Origin: Cervus elaphus
Taxonomy: Eukaryota; Chordata; Mammalia; Artiodactyla; Cervidae
Length of the DNA stretch: 64,000 bases
Direction of reading: 5' to 3'
NCBI RefSeq assembly: GCF_910594005.1
Contig: NC_057848.1
Coordinates: 50,857,616-50,921,615, forward strand
Each line of letters starts with the position of its first letter. The stretch's first letter is position 1. Below the pieces are notes generated by a model. That model did no database searches. It was not told the DNA's origin and saw nothing but the letters and a program-made list of their open reading frames with translations. Both the position numbers and the translations under genes were made by a program. Positions 34,531 through 44,712 of this stretch are shown one piece after another.

Positions 34531-35125
34531 TAATGGTATGAACAATAACGCTATGAAAAATCAACAGTAACACCAGTAATAATTACATTTGCTTGAATAA
34601 CATAAGATCACCATTAATAAGAGCATGAAAACAAAAATAAAACAAAGAAGCAAAAAATTCAGCCCATTTCCATTTCCATAGGCCAAGACAAACACTTGGC
34701 TTTTCTTTTGCAAAAACTTTTATAACTAAAACCCCCAATATGACTTCTAAGTTATTATTTTAAAAACTTTTATTTGACTATAGTAAGAATAATATAATTA
34801 AATCAACATAATCCAGTCAACACCCCTTGACTTATTTTCATTTCCAAGGAAAGAAAAATACTCTGCATGTGAGTAAATATTAGCAAGTTGAGCACAAAGT
34901 TATATATGATGAAATCCAAATGTGATTAAAATTAATAAGCAGTCTCTGCTTTCTTACAGAGAGAATAACACAAACATTGTGCAGACAGTTTAGAATTCAA
35001 CTGGATAATAACTTAAATGGAAATTAAATGCACCTGACTTTGTTACTATGAACATTGAATAGACTTATGAAAAATATGGGAAAATATGCATCTCTGATGA
35101 ACAAAGGGCAGTCCTATTTTCTATA
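34531..35125. other. unassigned AT-rich sequence
   Basis: Nothing recognised. Confidence 0.45.
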
Positions 35126-35458
35126 GTGTGGTGGGCAGAATATTTGTTCTCTCAAAACATCCAACTCCTATTCCCTTGAACTTAAATTAGGTAATTAAGG
35201 TTGCTAATTAAGTGACTTTGAGAGGGGAATGTTATACTTTTATATCAGGATGAAAGTGATAGTATCAGGATGGGGTGAGAAGGCAATGTAACCACAAGGG
35301 TTCTTTCATGCAAAAGCAGGAAAATCAGAGTCAGGGTCATATAGTATGAGGGAGACACAATTATCCATTTTTTATTTTGAAGATGGAAAGGTGCTATGAG
35401 ACAAAGAACTCAGACAGCATCCAAAAGCTGAAAAATATAAGAAAACTAATTGTGTCCA
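35126..35458 (+). mobile_element. outer MLT1-type LTR, left part
   Basis: MaLR LTR starting tgtggtgggcagaatatttg, then ccaactcctattcccttgaac, gtaattaaggttgctaatta and gaagatggaaaggtgctatgag, ending near aaaagctgaaaaatataag. Same subgroup as 46503-47009. It is split by a second LTR and resumes at 40667. Confidence 0.75.
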
Positions 35459-35640
35459 TATTGGGATAAATGATGGCCCCACAAAAGACATGTCTATGTA
35501 AAATCCCTGTACAATGTGTAAACGAAATGCTACTTGGGAAATATAATTTTTCAGATGCAACTAAACTACAAATTTTGAGATCAGATTATCCTGCATTATC
35601 TGAGTGGTCTCCAATTCCAAAGACAAATGTTATTATAAAG
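35459..35640 (+). mobile_element. inner MLT1-type LTR, part 1
   Basis: Second MaLR LTR, inserted in the first. It reads ggccccacaaaagacatgtc, then tttgagatcagattatcctgc, tgagtggtctccaattccaa and tattataaag. Broken here by the composite insert. Confidence 0.75.
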
Positions 35641-35898
35641 AAAACAGGTGATGGGGAGCCTGAAGGGAGGACCTGAGGATTCCTAGGAGCCAGGGGGAGT
35701 GGGGCTGGGTGCAGGCAGTGTTGGCAGGACGGCCAGCTCAGAGGGGCTGGCAGCTCACAGGCAGTGTGGGGAGCACTGGAGTTTGCAGACCCCACTAGGG
35801 GGTGGGGTTTGCTCACTCAGCAATAAATAACTGTGTCACACCTAATCCTAAATATACCACTACAAAGTGAGAGTTAAAAAAAAGAAAAGAAAAAAGGA
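35641..35898 (+). mobile_element. GC-rich segment of unknown origin ending in an A-rich run
   Basis: Markedly GC-rich compared with everything around it (ctggcagctcacaggcagtgtgggg near 35750). It has an aataaa at about 35822 and an A-rich end (35875-35895), so it looks like a retrocopied transcript end. Source not recognised. It shares the outer duplications ttattataaag (35630-35640, 36199-36209) with the SINE that follows. Confidence 0.5.
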
Positions 35899-36198
35899 GG
35901 GGCTTCGCTTATGGCTCAATGGATAAGAATCTGCCTGCCAAAGCAGGAGACATGGGTTCAATTCCTGGTCTGGGAAGGCCCCGCATGCGTCGGAGCAACT
36001 AAGCCCATGTACGACAGCTACTGAGACCACATGTTGCAACCACTGAAGCTCACATACCCTAGAGTCTGTGCTCTGCAACAAGAGAAGCCACTACAATGAG
36101 AAACCCACACATCTCAACTAGAGAGTAGCCCCCTCTCACAACAACTAGAGAAAAGCCATGCAGCAGTGAAACTCCAGTACAGTAAAAAATAAATAAAA
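35899..36198 (+). mobile_element. long tRNA-Glu-derived cetartiodactyl SINE
   Basis: Head ggggcttcgcttatggctc, B box gggttcaattcc, body with gagcaactaagcccatg and ctagagaaaagcc, tail taaaaaataaataaaa. Directly follows the A-rich end of the GC-rich segment. Confidence 0.88.
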
Positions 36199-36209
36199 TT
36201 ATTATAAAG

Positions 36210-36493
36210 TAAAAATAGAAATTTAAAGAAAGAAACAGAGAGATTTGAGATGGACAGAAGTATGGAAGACAGAGGAGAGAAGAAAGCAATTAAGGATGAA
36301 GGTACAGATTGAAGCGATATAGCTACAAGTCAAAGAACATGTTAAGATACCAGAAGCTGAAAGAGGCAAGGAAGGATTTTCTCCTAGAGTTCCAAAAAGT
36401 GACGGTGGCCCTTTTTGACACCTTGATTTTGGATTTTTGGCATCCAGAATATAAAAGGATAAATTTCTCTCCTTTGTAAGCCACTACAGTTTG
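36210..36493 (+). mobile_element. inner MLT1-type LTR, part 2
   Basis: Continues the LTR: cagagagatttgagatgg, then accagaagctgaaagaggcaagg, aaggattttctcctagag and gacaccttgattttgg, ending tttgtaagccactacagtttg. The last 18 bases (36476-36493) are the left target duplication of the BovB. Confidence 0.85.
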
Positions 36494-37258
36494 GTTCAGT
36501 TCAGTCACTCAGTCGTGTCCAACTCTTTGCGACCCAACGGACTGCAGCATGTCAGGCCTCCCCGTCCACCACCAACTCCCGGAGTTTACTCAAACTCATG
36601 TCAATTAAGTCAGTGATGCCATCCAACCATCTCATCCTCTGTTGTCCTCTTCTCCTCCCGCCTTCAATCTTTTCCAGCATCAGGGTCTTTTCCAATGAGT
36701 CAGCTCTTCGTATCAGGTGGCCGAAGTATTGCAGTTTCAGCTTCAACATCAGTCCTTCCAATGAATCATTTCAGTCAGTTCAGTTGCTCAGTCGTGTCCG
36801 ACTCTTTGTGACCCCATGAACCGCAGCATGCCAGGCCTCCCTGTCTATCACCAATTCCCGGAGTTTACCCAAACTCATGTTCATTGAGTCAGGGATGTCA
36901 CTTAGGCATCTCATCCTCTGTCGTCCCCTTCTCCTCCTGCCTTCAATCTTCCCGAACATCAGGGTCTTTTCAAATCAGTCAGCTCTCTGCAACAGATGGC
37001 CAAAATATTGGAGATTCAGCTTCAACATCAGTCCTTCCAATGAACACCTAGGACTGATCTCCTTTAGGATGGACTAGTTGGATCTCCTTGCCATCCAAGG
37101 GACTCTCAAGAGTCTTCTCCAACACCACAGTTCAAAAGCATCAATTCTTCAGTGCTCAGCTTTCTTTATAGTCCAACTCTCACATCCATACATGACCACT
37201 GGAAAAACCATAGCCTTGACTAGACAGACCTTTGTTGACAAAGTAATGTCTCTGCTTT

Positions 37259-37687
37259 TTAATATGCTGGCCAGGTTGGCCATAACTTTCTTTCCAAGGA
37301 GTAAGTGTCTTTTAATTTCATCACTGCAATTCCATTTGTAGTGATTTTGGAGCCCAAAAAAATAAAGTCAGCCACTGTTTCCACTGTTTCCCCATCTATT
37401 TGCCATGAAGTGATGGGACCAGATGCCATGATCTTAGTTTTCTGAATGTTGAGCTTTAAGCCAACTTTTTCACTCTCCTCTTTCACTTTCATCAAGAGGC
37501 TCTCTAGTTCTTCTTGACTTTCTGCCATAAGGGTGGTATCATCTGCATATCTGAGGTTATTAGTATTTCTCCTGGCAATGTTGATTCCTGCTTGTGCTTC
37601 ATACAGCCCATTTCTCATGATGTACTCTGCATATAAGTTAAATAAGCATGGAGACAATATACAGCCTTGACATACTCCTTTTCCCAT
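37259..37687 (-). pseudogene. BovB reverse-transcriptase remnant with YADD box
   Basis: A 142-codon frame. GKGVCQGCILSP is at residues 2-13, and the catalytic YADD is at 47-50, followed by TTLMAES and ITSWQIDGETVETVADFIF. The conserved core is present, but upstream and downstream parts lie in other frames. Confidence 0.9.
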
Positions 37688-38016
37688 TTGGAACTAGTCT
37701 GTTGTTCCATGTCCAGTTCTAAATGTTGCTTTCTGACCTGCATACACAGGTTTCTCAACAGGCAGGTCAGGTGGACTGATATTCCTATCTCTTTAAGAGC
37801 TTTCCACAGTTTATTGTAATCCACATAGTCAAAGGTTTTGGCATAGTCAATAAAGCAGAAATAGATATTTTTCTGGAACTCTCTTGCTTTTTCAATGATC
37901 CAGCAGATGTTGGCAATTTGATCTCTGGTTCCTCCGCCTTTTCTAAAACCAGCTTGAACATCTGGAAGTTTATGGTTCACATACTGCTGAAGCCTGGCTT
38001 GGAGAATTCTGAGCAT
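37615..38016 (-). pseudogene. BovB reverse-transcriptase remnant, fingers/palm
   Basis: A 133-codon frame with LPDVQAGFRKGGGTRDQIAN and FIDYAKTFDYVDYNKLW (the first palm motif, two changes from the common CVDHNKLW). Overlaps the YADD frame by frameshift. Confidence 0.9.
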
Positions 38017-38069
38017 TACTTTACTAGCATGTGAGATGAATGCAATTGTGCAGTAATCTGAGCATTCTT

Positions 38070-38281
38070 GGACTTCCCTGGTGCCTCAGATGGTAAAGCG
38101 TCTGCCTATAATGTGGGAGACCTGGGTTCGATCCCTCGGTCAGGAAGATCCCCTGTAGAAGGAAATGGAAACCCACTCCAATACTCTTGCCTGGAAAATC
38201 CCATGGATGGAGAATCCTGGTAGGCTACAGTCTATGGGGTTGCAAAGGGTCAAACACGACTGAGCGACTTCACTCTCACTT
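38070..38281 (+). mobile_element. Bov-tA SINE inside BovB
   Basis: Plus strand. Head acttccctggtgcctcag, B box gggttcgatccc, body gcctggaaaatcccatgg, tail caaacacgactgagcgac. Imperfect 11-bp duplications tgagcattctt (38059-38069) and tgagtgttctt (38282-38292) derive from BovB sequence. Youngest layer of the nest. Confidence 0.94.
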
Positions 38282-38335
38282 TGAGTGTTCTTTGGCATTG
38301 CCTTTCTTTGAGATTGGAATGAAAACTGCCCTTTT

Positions 38336-38719
38336 CTAGTCCCATGGCCCCTGCTGAGTTTTCCAAATGTGCTGGCATATTGAGTGCAGCACTTTCACAG
38401 CATCATCTTTCAGGATTTGAAATAGCTCAACTGGAATTCCATCACCTCCACTAGCTTTGTTCATAGTGATGCTTCCTAACGCCCACTTGACTTCACATTC
38501 CAGGATGTCTGGTTCTAGGTGAGTGATCACACCATCGTGATTATCTGGGTCGTGAAAATCTTTTTTGTACAGTTCTTCTATGTATTCTTGCCACCTCTTC
38601 TTAATATCTTCTGTTTCTGATAGGTCCATGCCATTTCTGTCCTTTATTGTGCCCATCTTTGCATGAAATATTCCCTTGGTATCTCTAATTTTTTTGAAGA
38701 GATACCTAGTCTTTCCCAT
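38336..38719 (-). pseudogene. BovB ORF remnant between endonuclease and RT
   Basis: A 127-codon frame with GMDLSETEDIKKRWQEYIEE, DPDNHDGVITHLEPDILECE and NKASGGDGIPVELFQILKDD, the linker and RT N-terminal part of BovB. Open throughout but isolated. Confidence 0.9.
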
Positions 38720-39281
38720 TCTGTTTTCCTCTATTTCTTTGCATTGATCACTGAGGAAGGCTTTCTTATCTCTCCTCGTATTCTTTGGAACTCTGCATTC
38801 AAATGGTTATATCTTTCCTTTTCTCCTTTGCTTTTCACTTCCCTTCGTTTCACAGCTATTTGTAAGGCCTCCTCAGACAGCCATTTTGCTTCTTTGCATT
38901 TCTTTTTCTTGGGGATGGTCTTGATTCCTGTCTCCTGTACAGTGCCATAAACGTCCGCCCATAGTTCATCAGGCACTCTGTCTCTCAGATCTAGTCCCTT
39001 AAATCTATTTCTCACTTGCACTGTATAATCAGCTGCGCTTTGCTGGAGCAGCTATGAAGAAATACCCCACGTCCATGGTCAGGAGCGGTAGCTATTCTTC
39101 GCTGGACTGGCCAAGTCCAAGGTCAGAGAAATCCCAGTAAGATGGTAGGCGCTGGAGCAGCTGTGAGGAGATACCCCACGTCCAAGGGCAAAGGAGAAGC
39201 CCCAGTAAGGTGGTAGAAGGGGCGAATTCGCATTTAGAATCAAACCCCATTCCCGCCAGAGATGCTTAGAGGGCTCAAACA

Positions 39282-39715
39282 AACCTTGAATGCACCGGGA
39301 CCCAGGGACCCCACAGAGACTGACACAGAACTGTGTTTGAGCATCTCCTGTGGAGGTACGGGTTGGCGGTGGTCTGCCACAGGGACAGAGGCTCTGGGTG
39401 CAGCAGACTTGGGTATGGCATAAGCCCTCTTGGAGGAGGTTGCCATTAACCCCACCATAGAGCTGCCAGAACTTACACAGGACTGGGAAATAGACTCTCA
39501 GAAGGTACAACAGAACTTTGTGCACCAGGACCCAGAAGAAAGGAGCAGTGACCCCATAGGAGACTGCCCCAGACTTGCCTGTGGGTGTCCTGGAGTCTCT
39601 GGTGGAGGTGTGAGTTGGTGGTGGCCTGCTGCAGGGCTGGGGGCACTGAGTGTAGCAGTACATGTGTGGGATCTTTTGAGGGAGGTCACCGTTATCTTCA
39701 TTACCTCCACCATAG
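39282..39715 (+). repeat. two-unit tandem repeat in the long BovB 5' UTR
   Basis: Two diverged copies, 39282-39460 and 39514-39715, each running from aaccttgaatgcacc / aactttgtgcacc to a shared ccaccatag end. Common internal words are gacccag, ggtggaggt and tgggtgcagcag / tgagtgtagcag. Chance frames of 103-225 codons on both strands run through it. Confidence 0.75.
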
Positions 39716-40009
39716 TTTGGCCCCAGGTAAATAGCAGGGAGGGAACACAGCTCCACCCATCAACAAAAAATTGGATTAATGATTTACTGAGCATGGCCAA
39801 TAAGAACAAGACTCAGTTTCCCCCTCAGTTGGTCTCTCTCACCAGGAAGCTTCCAAAGCCTCTTATCCTTTATCCTCTTATCCTTTAGAGGGCAGACAGA
39901 CTGAAAACCACACTCACAGAAAACTAACCAATGTAATTACATGGACCACAGCCTTGTCTAACTCAATCTATGAGCCATGCCGTGTAGGGCCACCTAAGAC
40001 AGACTAGTC

Positions 40010-40420
40010 ATGGAGAGTTCTGACAAAATGTGGTCCGCTGGAGAAGGGAATGGCAAACCACTTCAGTATTCCTGCCTTGAGAACCCCATGAACTGTATGA
40101 AATGGCAAAAACATAGGATACTGAAAGATGCACTCCTCCAGTTGGTAGGTACCCAATATGCTTTTGGATATCAGTGGAGAAATAACTCCAGAAAGAATAA
40201 AGGGATGGAGCCAAAGCAAAAACAACACCCAGTTGTGGATGTGACTGGTGATGGAAGCAAGGTCCGATGCTGTAAAGAGCAAAATTGCATAGGAACCTGG
40301 AATGTTAGGTCCATGAATCAAGGCAAATTAGAAGTGATCAAACAGGAGATGGCAAGAGTGAACGTCAACATTTTAGGAATCACCAAATTAAAATGGACTG
40401 GAATGGGTGAATTTAACTGA
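40010..40420 (+). pseudogene. BovB endonuclease remnant
   Basis: A 136-codon frame of the N-terminal apurinic-type endonuclease. CIGTWNVRSMNQGKLEV is present, with the metal-binding Asn. The segment usually reading SELKW reads TKLKW, so the catalytic Glu is replaced by Lys. The frame stops at TGA after GMGEFN, where related copies read on into SDDH. Doubly inactivated. Confidence 0.88.
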
Positions 40421-40612
40421 GATGACCATTGTATCTACTACTGTGGGCAAGAATCCCTTAAAAGAAATGGAGTAGCCATCATAGTCAACAAAAGAGTCCA
40501 AAATGCAGTACTTGGATGCAATCTCAAAAATGACACAATGATCTCTGTTCGTTTCCAAAGCAAATCATTCAATATCACGGTAATCCAAGTCTATGCCCCG
40601 ACCTGTAATGCT

Positions 40613-40666
40613 GTAAGCCACTAAGTTTGTGGTAATTTGTTATCACAGACTTAGAAATTTAATAAA
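40613..40666 (+). mobile_element. inner MLT1-type LTR, part 3
   Basis: End of the inner LTR: gtaagccactaagtttgtgg, then taatttgttatcacagact and tagaaatttaataaa. The first 17 bases are the BovB right duplication. Confidence 0.8.
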
Positions 40667-40838
40667 AGCACAGAAAGCCTCCAGGAAGGAATATGGCTCT
40701 GCTAAAACATTAATTTTAGCCCAGTGTGACCCATTCTCAACTTCTAACCTCCAGAATTGTGAGATAACATATTTGTATTTTTTAAAATCACTTACAATTT
40801 TGTTAATTTGTTATGGTAGCTATAGGAAACAAGGATGC
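40667..40838 (+). mobile_element. outer MLT1-type LTR, right part
   Basis: Completes the LTR begun at 35126: cagaaagcctccaggaagga, then ttttagcccagtgtgaccc, ccagaattgtgagataac and ttaatttgttatggtagc. Confidence 0.75.
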
Positions 40839-40929
40839 ATAGCTATATAAAATGTGGTGCTTCAGCACTCCTCTGAAAAGAACACAGACTTCAAGTGAGC
40901 CTTTGATACACTCTGGAAAACCTACTAAG

Positions 40930-42420
40930 TATTTTTTTGTTGGTAAATTTCTGTAATATCTCTAATGACAATTTTACATGTTCTCTTTGTTAATCAAACT
41001 CACAGCACTTTTACTGTCTGACTTATTTCATTTAGCAAACTACAGTCAAGGTTTGTCTGTGTGTGTTAGTCGTTCAGTCCTGTGTGACTCTTTGTGACCC
41101 CATGGGCTCCTCTGCCCATGGAATTCTCCAGGCAAGAATACTGGAGTGGGTTGCCATGCCCCTTTCCAGGGCAACTTCCTGACCCAGGGATCAAACCCAG
41201 GTCTCCTACATTGCAGGCAGATTCTTTACCATCTGAGCCCCAAGGCAGATTCAAAGTCTGACTATGTTGTTGAAAATAACAGGATTTCCTTTTCTTTATG
41301 GATGAATAGTATTCCATTGTACATATATACCACATTTTCTTTGTATTCATCTGTTGATGGACATTTTAGTTGTTTCTGTCTTGGTTACTGTAAAAAATAA
41401 ATGTGGGGGTGCTGGTGTCTCTGTGTCATAGAGATTTTGTTTCCTTCACCATATACCCAGAAGTAGAATTGCTCGATAGTATAGTAGCTCTGTTTTTAGT
41501 TTTTTGAGGACCCTCCATACTGTTTTCCATAGTGGCTGCACCAACATACATCCCCACCAACAGTGCACAAGGGTTTTCTTTTCTCCACATTCTTGTCATC
41601 ATTTGCTATCTCTTGTCTAACAGCCATTCTAATGAGTGTGACGTGATGTCTCATTGTGGTTTTAATTTGTATTTCCCTAATGATGATGATGCTAAGCACC
41701 TTTTCATATGCCTGCTGGGCATGTGAATATCTTCTTTGGAACAATGTCTACATGGGTCCTTTGCCCATTTAAACAAATTATTATTATCATCATTTTGTAA
41801 AAGTTGTTTACATAGTTTAGACATTAACTTCTTAGAAAATACACGATTTGCAAAGACTTTCTCCCACTACATAGGTTCCCTTTCATTTTGTTTATGGTTT
41901 CTTTTACTCAGAAGAAGCATTTTAGGTTGATATTGTCCTACTTGTTTGTTTTTGCTTTTGTTGCTTGTGTTTTGGGTATCACATCCAAAACATCTTTGCC
42001 AAGACCCATTTCAAGAAGTCTGTCCTCTGTTTTCATCTAGTTTTATGATTTCAGGTCTTATATTTAAGTCTTCAATCCATTTTGCGTTAATCTTTGTGTA
42101 TGATATAAGATAGGGGTCTACTTCCATTCTTTTACATATAAATATCCAACTTTCCCAGTGCCATTTATTTAGAAGACTGCTTTTACTTCAAGTGTTCTTG
42201 ACTCCCATGTCAAATAGTTAACCATATATGCCTGGGTTGACTTTTGGACTCTCAACTCTGTTCCATTGATTAATGTATCTATTTTCATGCCAGTACCACA
42301 CTGTTTTAATTACTATAGCTTTAAAATATAGCTTAAAATCAGATCATGTATTGCCTTAGCTTTTCATTTGGATAGTTTCAGTTGCTTTATCTCCAAGTTC
42401 ACAAATTTTTTTGTAGTGTC
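40930..42420 (-). mobile_element. L1M LINE, ORF2 3' part
   Basis: Antisense L1 ORF2 in diverged form: gaatagtattccattgtacat (ORF2 C-terminal end), then catatacccagaagtagaattgc, tccatagtggctgcaccaac, tctcattgtggttttaattt and gtaccacactgttttaatta. Interrupted by a Bov-tA at 41058. Continues beyond the BovB at 45651. Confidence 0.85.
41058..41241 (-). mobile_element. Bov-tA SINE inside L1M
   Basis: Minus strand. Tail gtgtgttagtcgttcag, body attctccaggcaagaatac, head gggatcaaacccagg to catctgagccccaaggc. The ggactgtagc block upstream of ccatggg is partly deleted. Confidence 0.9.
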
Positions 42421-42569
42421 TAAACTGCATAATCTCATACAATTATTTTCTACCTCCACACATTGTATTTTTTTTATCTCTTGAAGTTCTATTTGGGTGT
42501 TTCTATATATTTCATGCATCTACTAAACATACTCGATCTTCCCCCTACCTTGTTGAACATATGGAATAT
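42421..42569 (-). mobile_element. L1M LINE, continued
   Basis: Diverged L1M: gaagttctatttgggtgtttc, then tctactaaacatactcgatc and ttgttgaacatatggaatat. The last 13 bases (42557-42569) are the BovB left duplication. Confidence 0.6.
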
Positions 42570-42859
42570 CAGTCAGTCAGTTCAGTCACTCAGTCGTGTC
42601 CAACTCTTTGTGACCCCATGAATGCAGCACGCCAGGCCTCCCTGTCCATCACCAACTCCCAGAGTTTACTCAAACTCATGCCCATCGAGTTGGTGATGCC
42701 ATCCAGCCATCTCATCCTCAGTTGTCCCCTCCTCCTCCTGCCCCCAATCCCTCCCAGCATCAGGGTCTTTTCCAATGAGTCAACTCTTCGCATGAGGTGG
42801 CCAAAGTACTGGAGTTTCAGCTTCAGCATCAGTCCTTCCAATGAACACCCAGGATTGAT

Positions 42860-43423
42860 CTACTTTAGGATTGACTGCTTGGATCTCCTTGCAGTCCAAG
42901 GGACTCTCAAGAGTCTTCTCCAACACCACAGTTCAAAAGCATCAATTTTTCGGCACTCAGCTTTCTTCACAGTCCAACTCTCACATCCATACATGACCAC
43001 TGGAAAAACCATAGTCTTGACTAGACGGACCTTTGTTGGCAAAGTAATGTCTCTGCTTTTTAATATGCTGTCTAGGTTGGTCATAACTTTCCTTCCAAGG
43101 AGTAAGCGTCTTTTAATTTCATGGCTGCAGTCAACATCTGCAGTGATTTTGGAGCCCCAAAAAATAAAGTCAGCCACTGTTTCCACTGTCTCCCCATCTA
43201 TTTCCCATGAGGTGATGGGACCAGATGCCATGATGCTAGTTTTCTGAATGTTGAGCTTTAAGCCAACTTTTTCACTCTCCTCTTTCACTTTCATCAAGAG
43301 GCTTTTTAGTTCCTTTTCACTCTCTCCCATAAGGGTGGTGTCATCTGCATATCTGAGGTTATTGATATTTCTCCCAGCAATCTTGATTCCAGCTTGTGCT
43401 TCTTCCAGCCCAGCATTTCTCAT
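42860..43423 (-). pseudogene. BovB reverse-transcriptase remnant with YADD box (187 codons)
   Basis: YADD at residues 25-28, then TTLMGESEKELKSLLMKVKE, ITSWEIDGETVETVADFIFWGSKI, YGCESWTVKKAECRKIDAFELWCWRR and LLRVPWTARRS. Core residues are intact in this stretch, but the preceding FIDYAKAF motif is lost to a deletion at about 43590-43640. Confidence 0.92.
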
Positions 43424-43753
43424 GATGTACTCTGCCTATAAGTTAAATAAGCAGGGTGACAGTAAACAGCCTTGACGTACTCCTTTTCCTATTTGGAACC
43501 AGTCTGTTGTCCCATGTCCAGTTCTAACTGTTGCTTCCTGACCTGCATACAGGTTTCTCAAGAGGCAGGTCAGGTGGTCTGATATTCCCATCTCTTCAGA
43601 ATTTTCCACAGTTTATTGTGATCCACACAGAATAAAGCAGAAATAGATGCTTTTCTGGAACTCTCTTGCTTTTTCGATTATCCAGCAGATATTGGCAATT
43701 TGATCTCTGATTCCTCTGCCTTTTCTAAAACCAGCTTGAACATCTGGAACTTC

Positions 43754-44215
43754 TCAGTTCACGTATTGCTGAAGCCTGGCTTGGAGAATTTTGAGCATTA
43801 CTTTACTAGCGTGAGAGATGAGGGCAATTGTGCGGTAGTTTGAGCATTCTTTGGCATTGCCTTTCTTAGGGATTGGAATGAAAATGGACCTTTTCCAGTC
43901 CTGTGGCCACTGCTGAGTTCTCCAAATTTGCTGGCATATTGAGTGCAGCACTTTCACAGCATCTTCTTTCAGGATTTGAAATAGCTCAACTGGAATTGCA
44001 TCACATCCACTAGCTTTGTTCGTAGAGATGCTTTCTAAGGCCCACTTGACTTCACATTCCAGGATGTCTGGCTCTAGGTCAGTTATCACACCATTGTGAT
44101 TATCTGGGTCATGAAGATCTTTTTTGTACAGTTCTTCTGTGTATTCTTGCCACCTCTTCTTAATATCTTCTGCTTCTGTTAGGTCCATGCCATTTCTGTC
44201 CTTTATCAAACCCAT
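43754..44215 (-). pseudogene. BovB ORF remnant, linker and RT N-terminus (153 codons)
   Basis: GMDLTEAEDIKKRWQEYTEE, DPDNHNGVITDLEPDILECE, NKASGCDAIPVELFQILKED and FIPIPKKGNAKECSNYRTIA (RT motif 1 region). Overlaps by frameshift with the next upstream frame 44206-44442. Confidence 0.9.
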
Positions 44216-44442
44216 CTTTGCATGAAATGTTCCCTTGACATCTCTAATTTTTTGAAGAGAGCTCTACTCTTTCCCATTCTGTTGTTTTCCTCTATTTCTT
44301 TGCATTGATTGCTGAGGAAGGCTTTCCTATCTCTCCTGGCTATTCTTTGGAACTCTGCATTCAAATGGGAATATCTTTCCTTTTCTCCTTTGCTTTTCAC
44401 TTCTCTTATTTTCACAGCTATTTGTAAGGCTGCCTCAGACAA
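44206..44442 (-). pseudogene. BovB ORF remnant, linker
   Basis: A 78-codon frame: SEAALQIAVKIREVKSKGEK, then YSHLNAEFQRIARRD and CKEIEENNRMGK. Basic, as usual for this linker between endonuclease and RT. Confidence 0.88.
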
Positions 44443-44712
44443 CTATTTTGCCTTTTTGCACTTCTTTTCCATGGGGATGGTCTTGATCCCTGTCTCCTGT
44501 ATAATGCCATGAACCTCTGTCCATAGTTCATCAGGCTCTCTGTCTATCAGATCTAGTCCCTTAAATCTATTTCTCACTTCCACTGTATAGTCATAAGGGA
44601 TTTGATTTAGGTCATACATGAATGGTCTAGTGGTTTTCCCTACTTTCTTCAGTTTAAGTCTGAATTTAGCAATAAGGAGTTCATGATCTGAGCCACAGTC
44701 AGCTCCTGGTCT

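Larger units (their letters stand above)
36494..39031 (-). mobile_element. BovB LINE, 3' part of a twin-primed copy
   Basis: Minus-strand part of an almost end-to-end BovB: the terminus gttcagttcagtcactcag is at the left. A local duplication of the tail (36494-36765 repeated from 36768) precedes the rest. It extends up to the segment VRNRFKGLDLRDRVPDELW at 39020, then breaks. RT frames: 37259-37687, 37615-38016, 38336-38719, 38731-39021. A Bov-tA sits at 38070-38281. Confidence 0.93.
39032..40612 (+). mobile_element. BovB LINE, inverted 5' part of the twin-primed copy
   Basis: Plus-strand part. It begins with the BovB 5' UTR (repeats around gctggagcagct at 39043 and 39151). It continues through a long 5' UTR module (39232-39900) and the leader ctggagaagggaatggcaaacc, then the endonuclease coding part, stopping at 40612. 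Right duplication gtaagccactaagtttg (40613-40629) matches 36476-36493. About 0.5 kb of ORF between the two parts is missing. Confidence 0.9.

Noticed and set aside
39079..39756. 225-codon minus-strand frame, proline- and cysteine-rich
   Set aside because: It runs antisense through the tandem 5' UTR module of BovB, has no known domain, and owes its length to GC-rich stop-poor sequence.
42561..43247. 228-codon plus-strand frame
   Set aside because: It is the antisense shadow of the BovB RT frame at 42860-43423. Similar antisense frames occur at every BovB copy.
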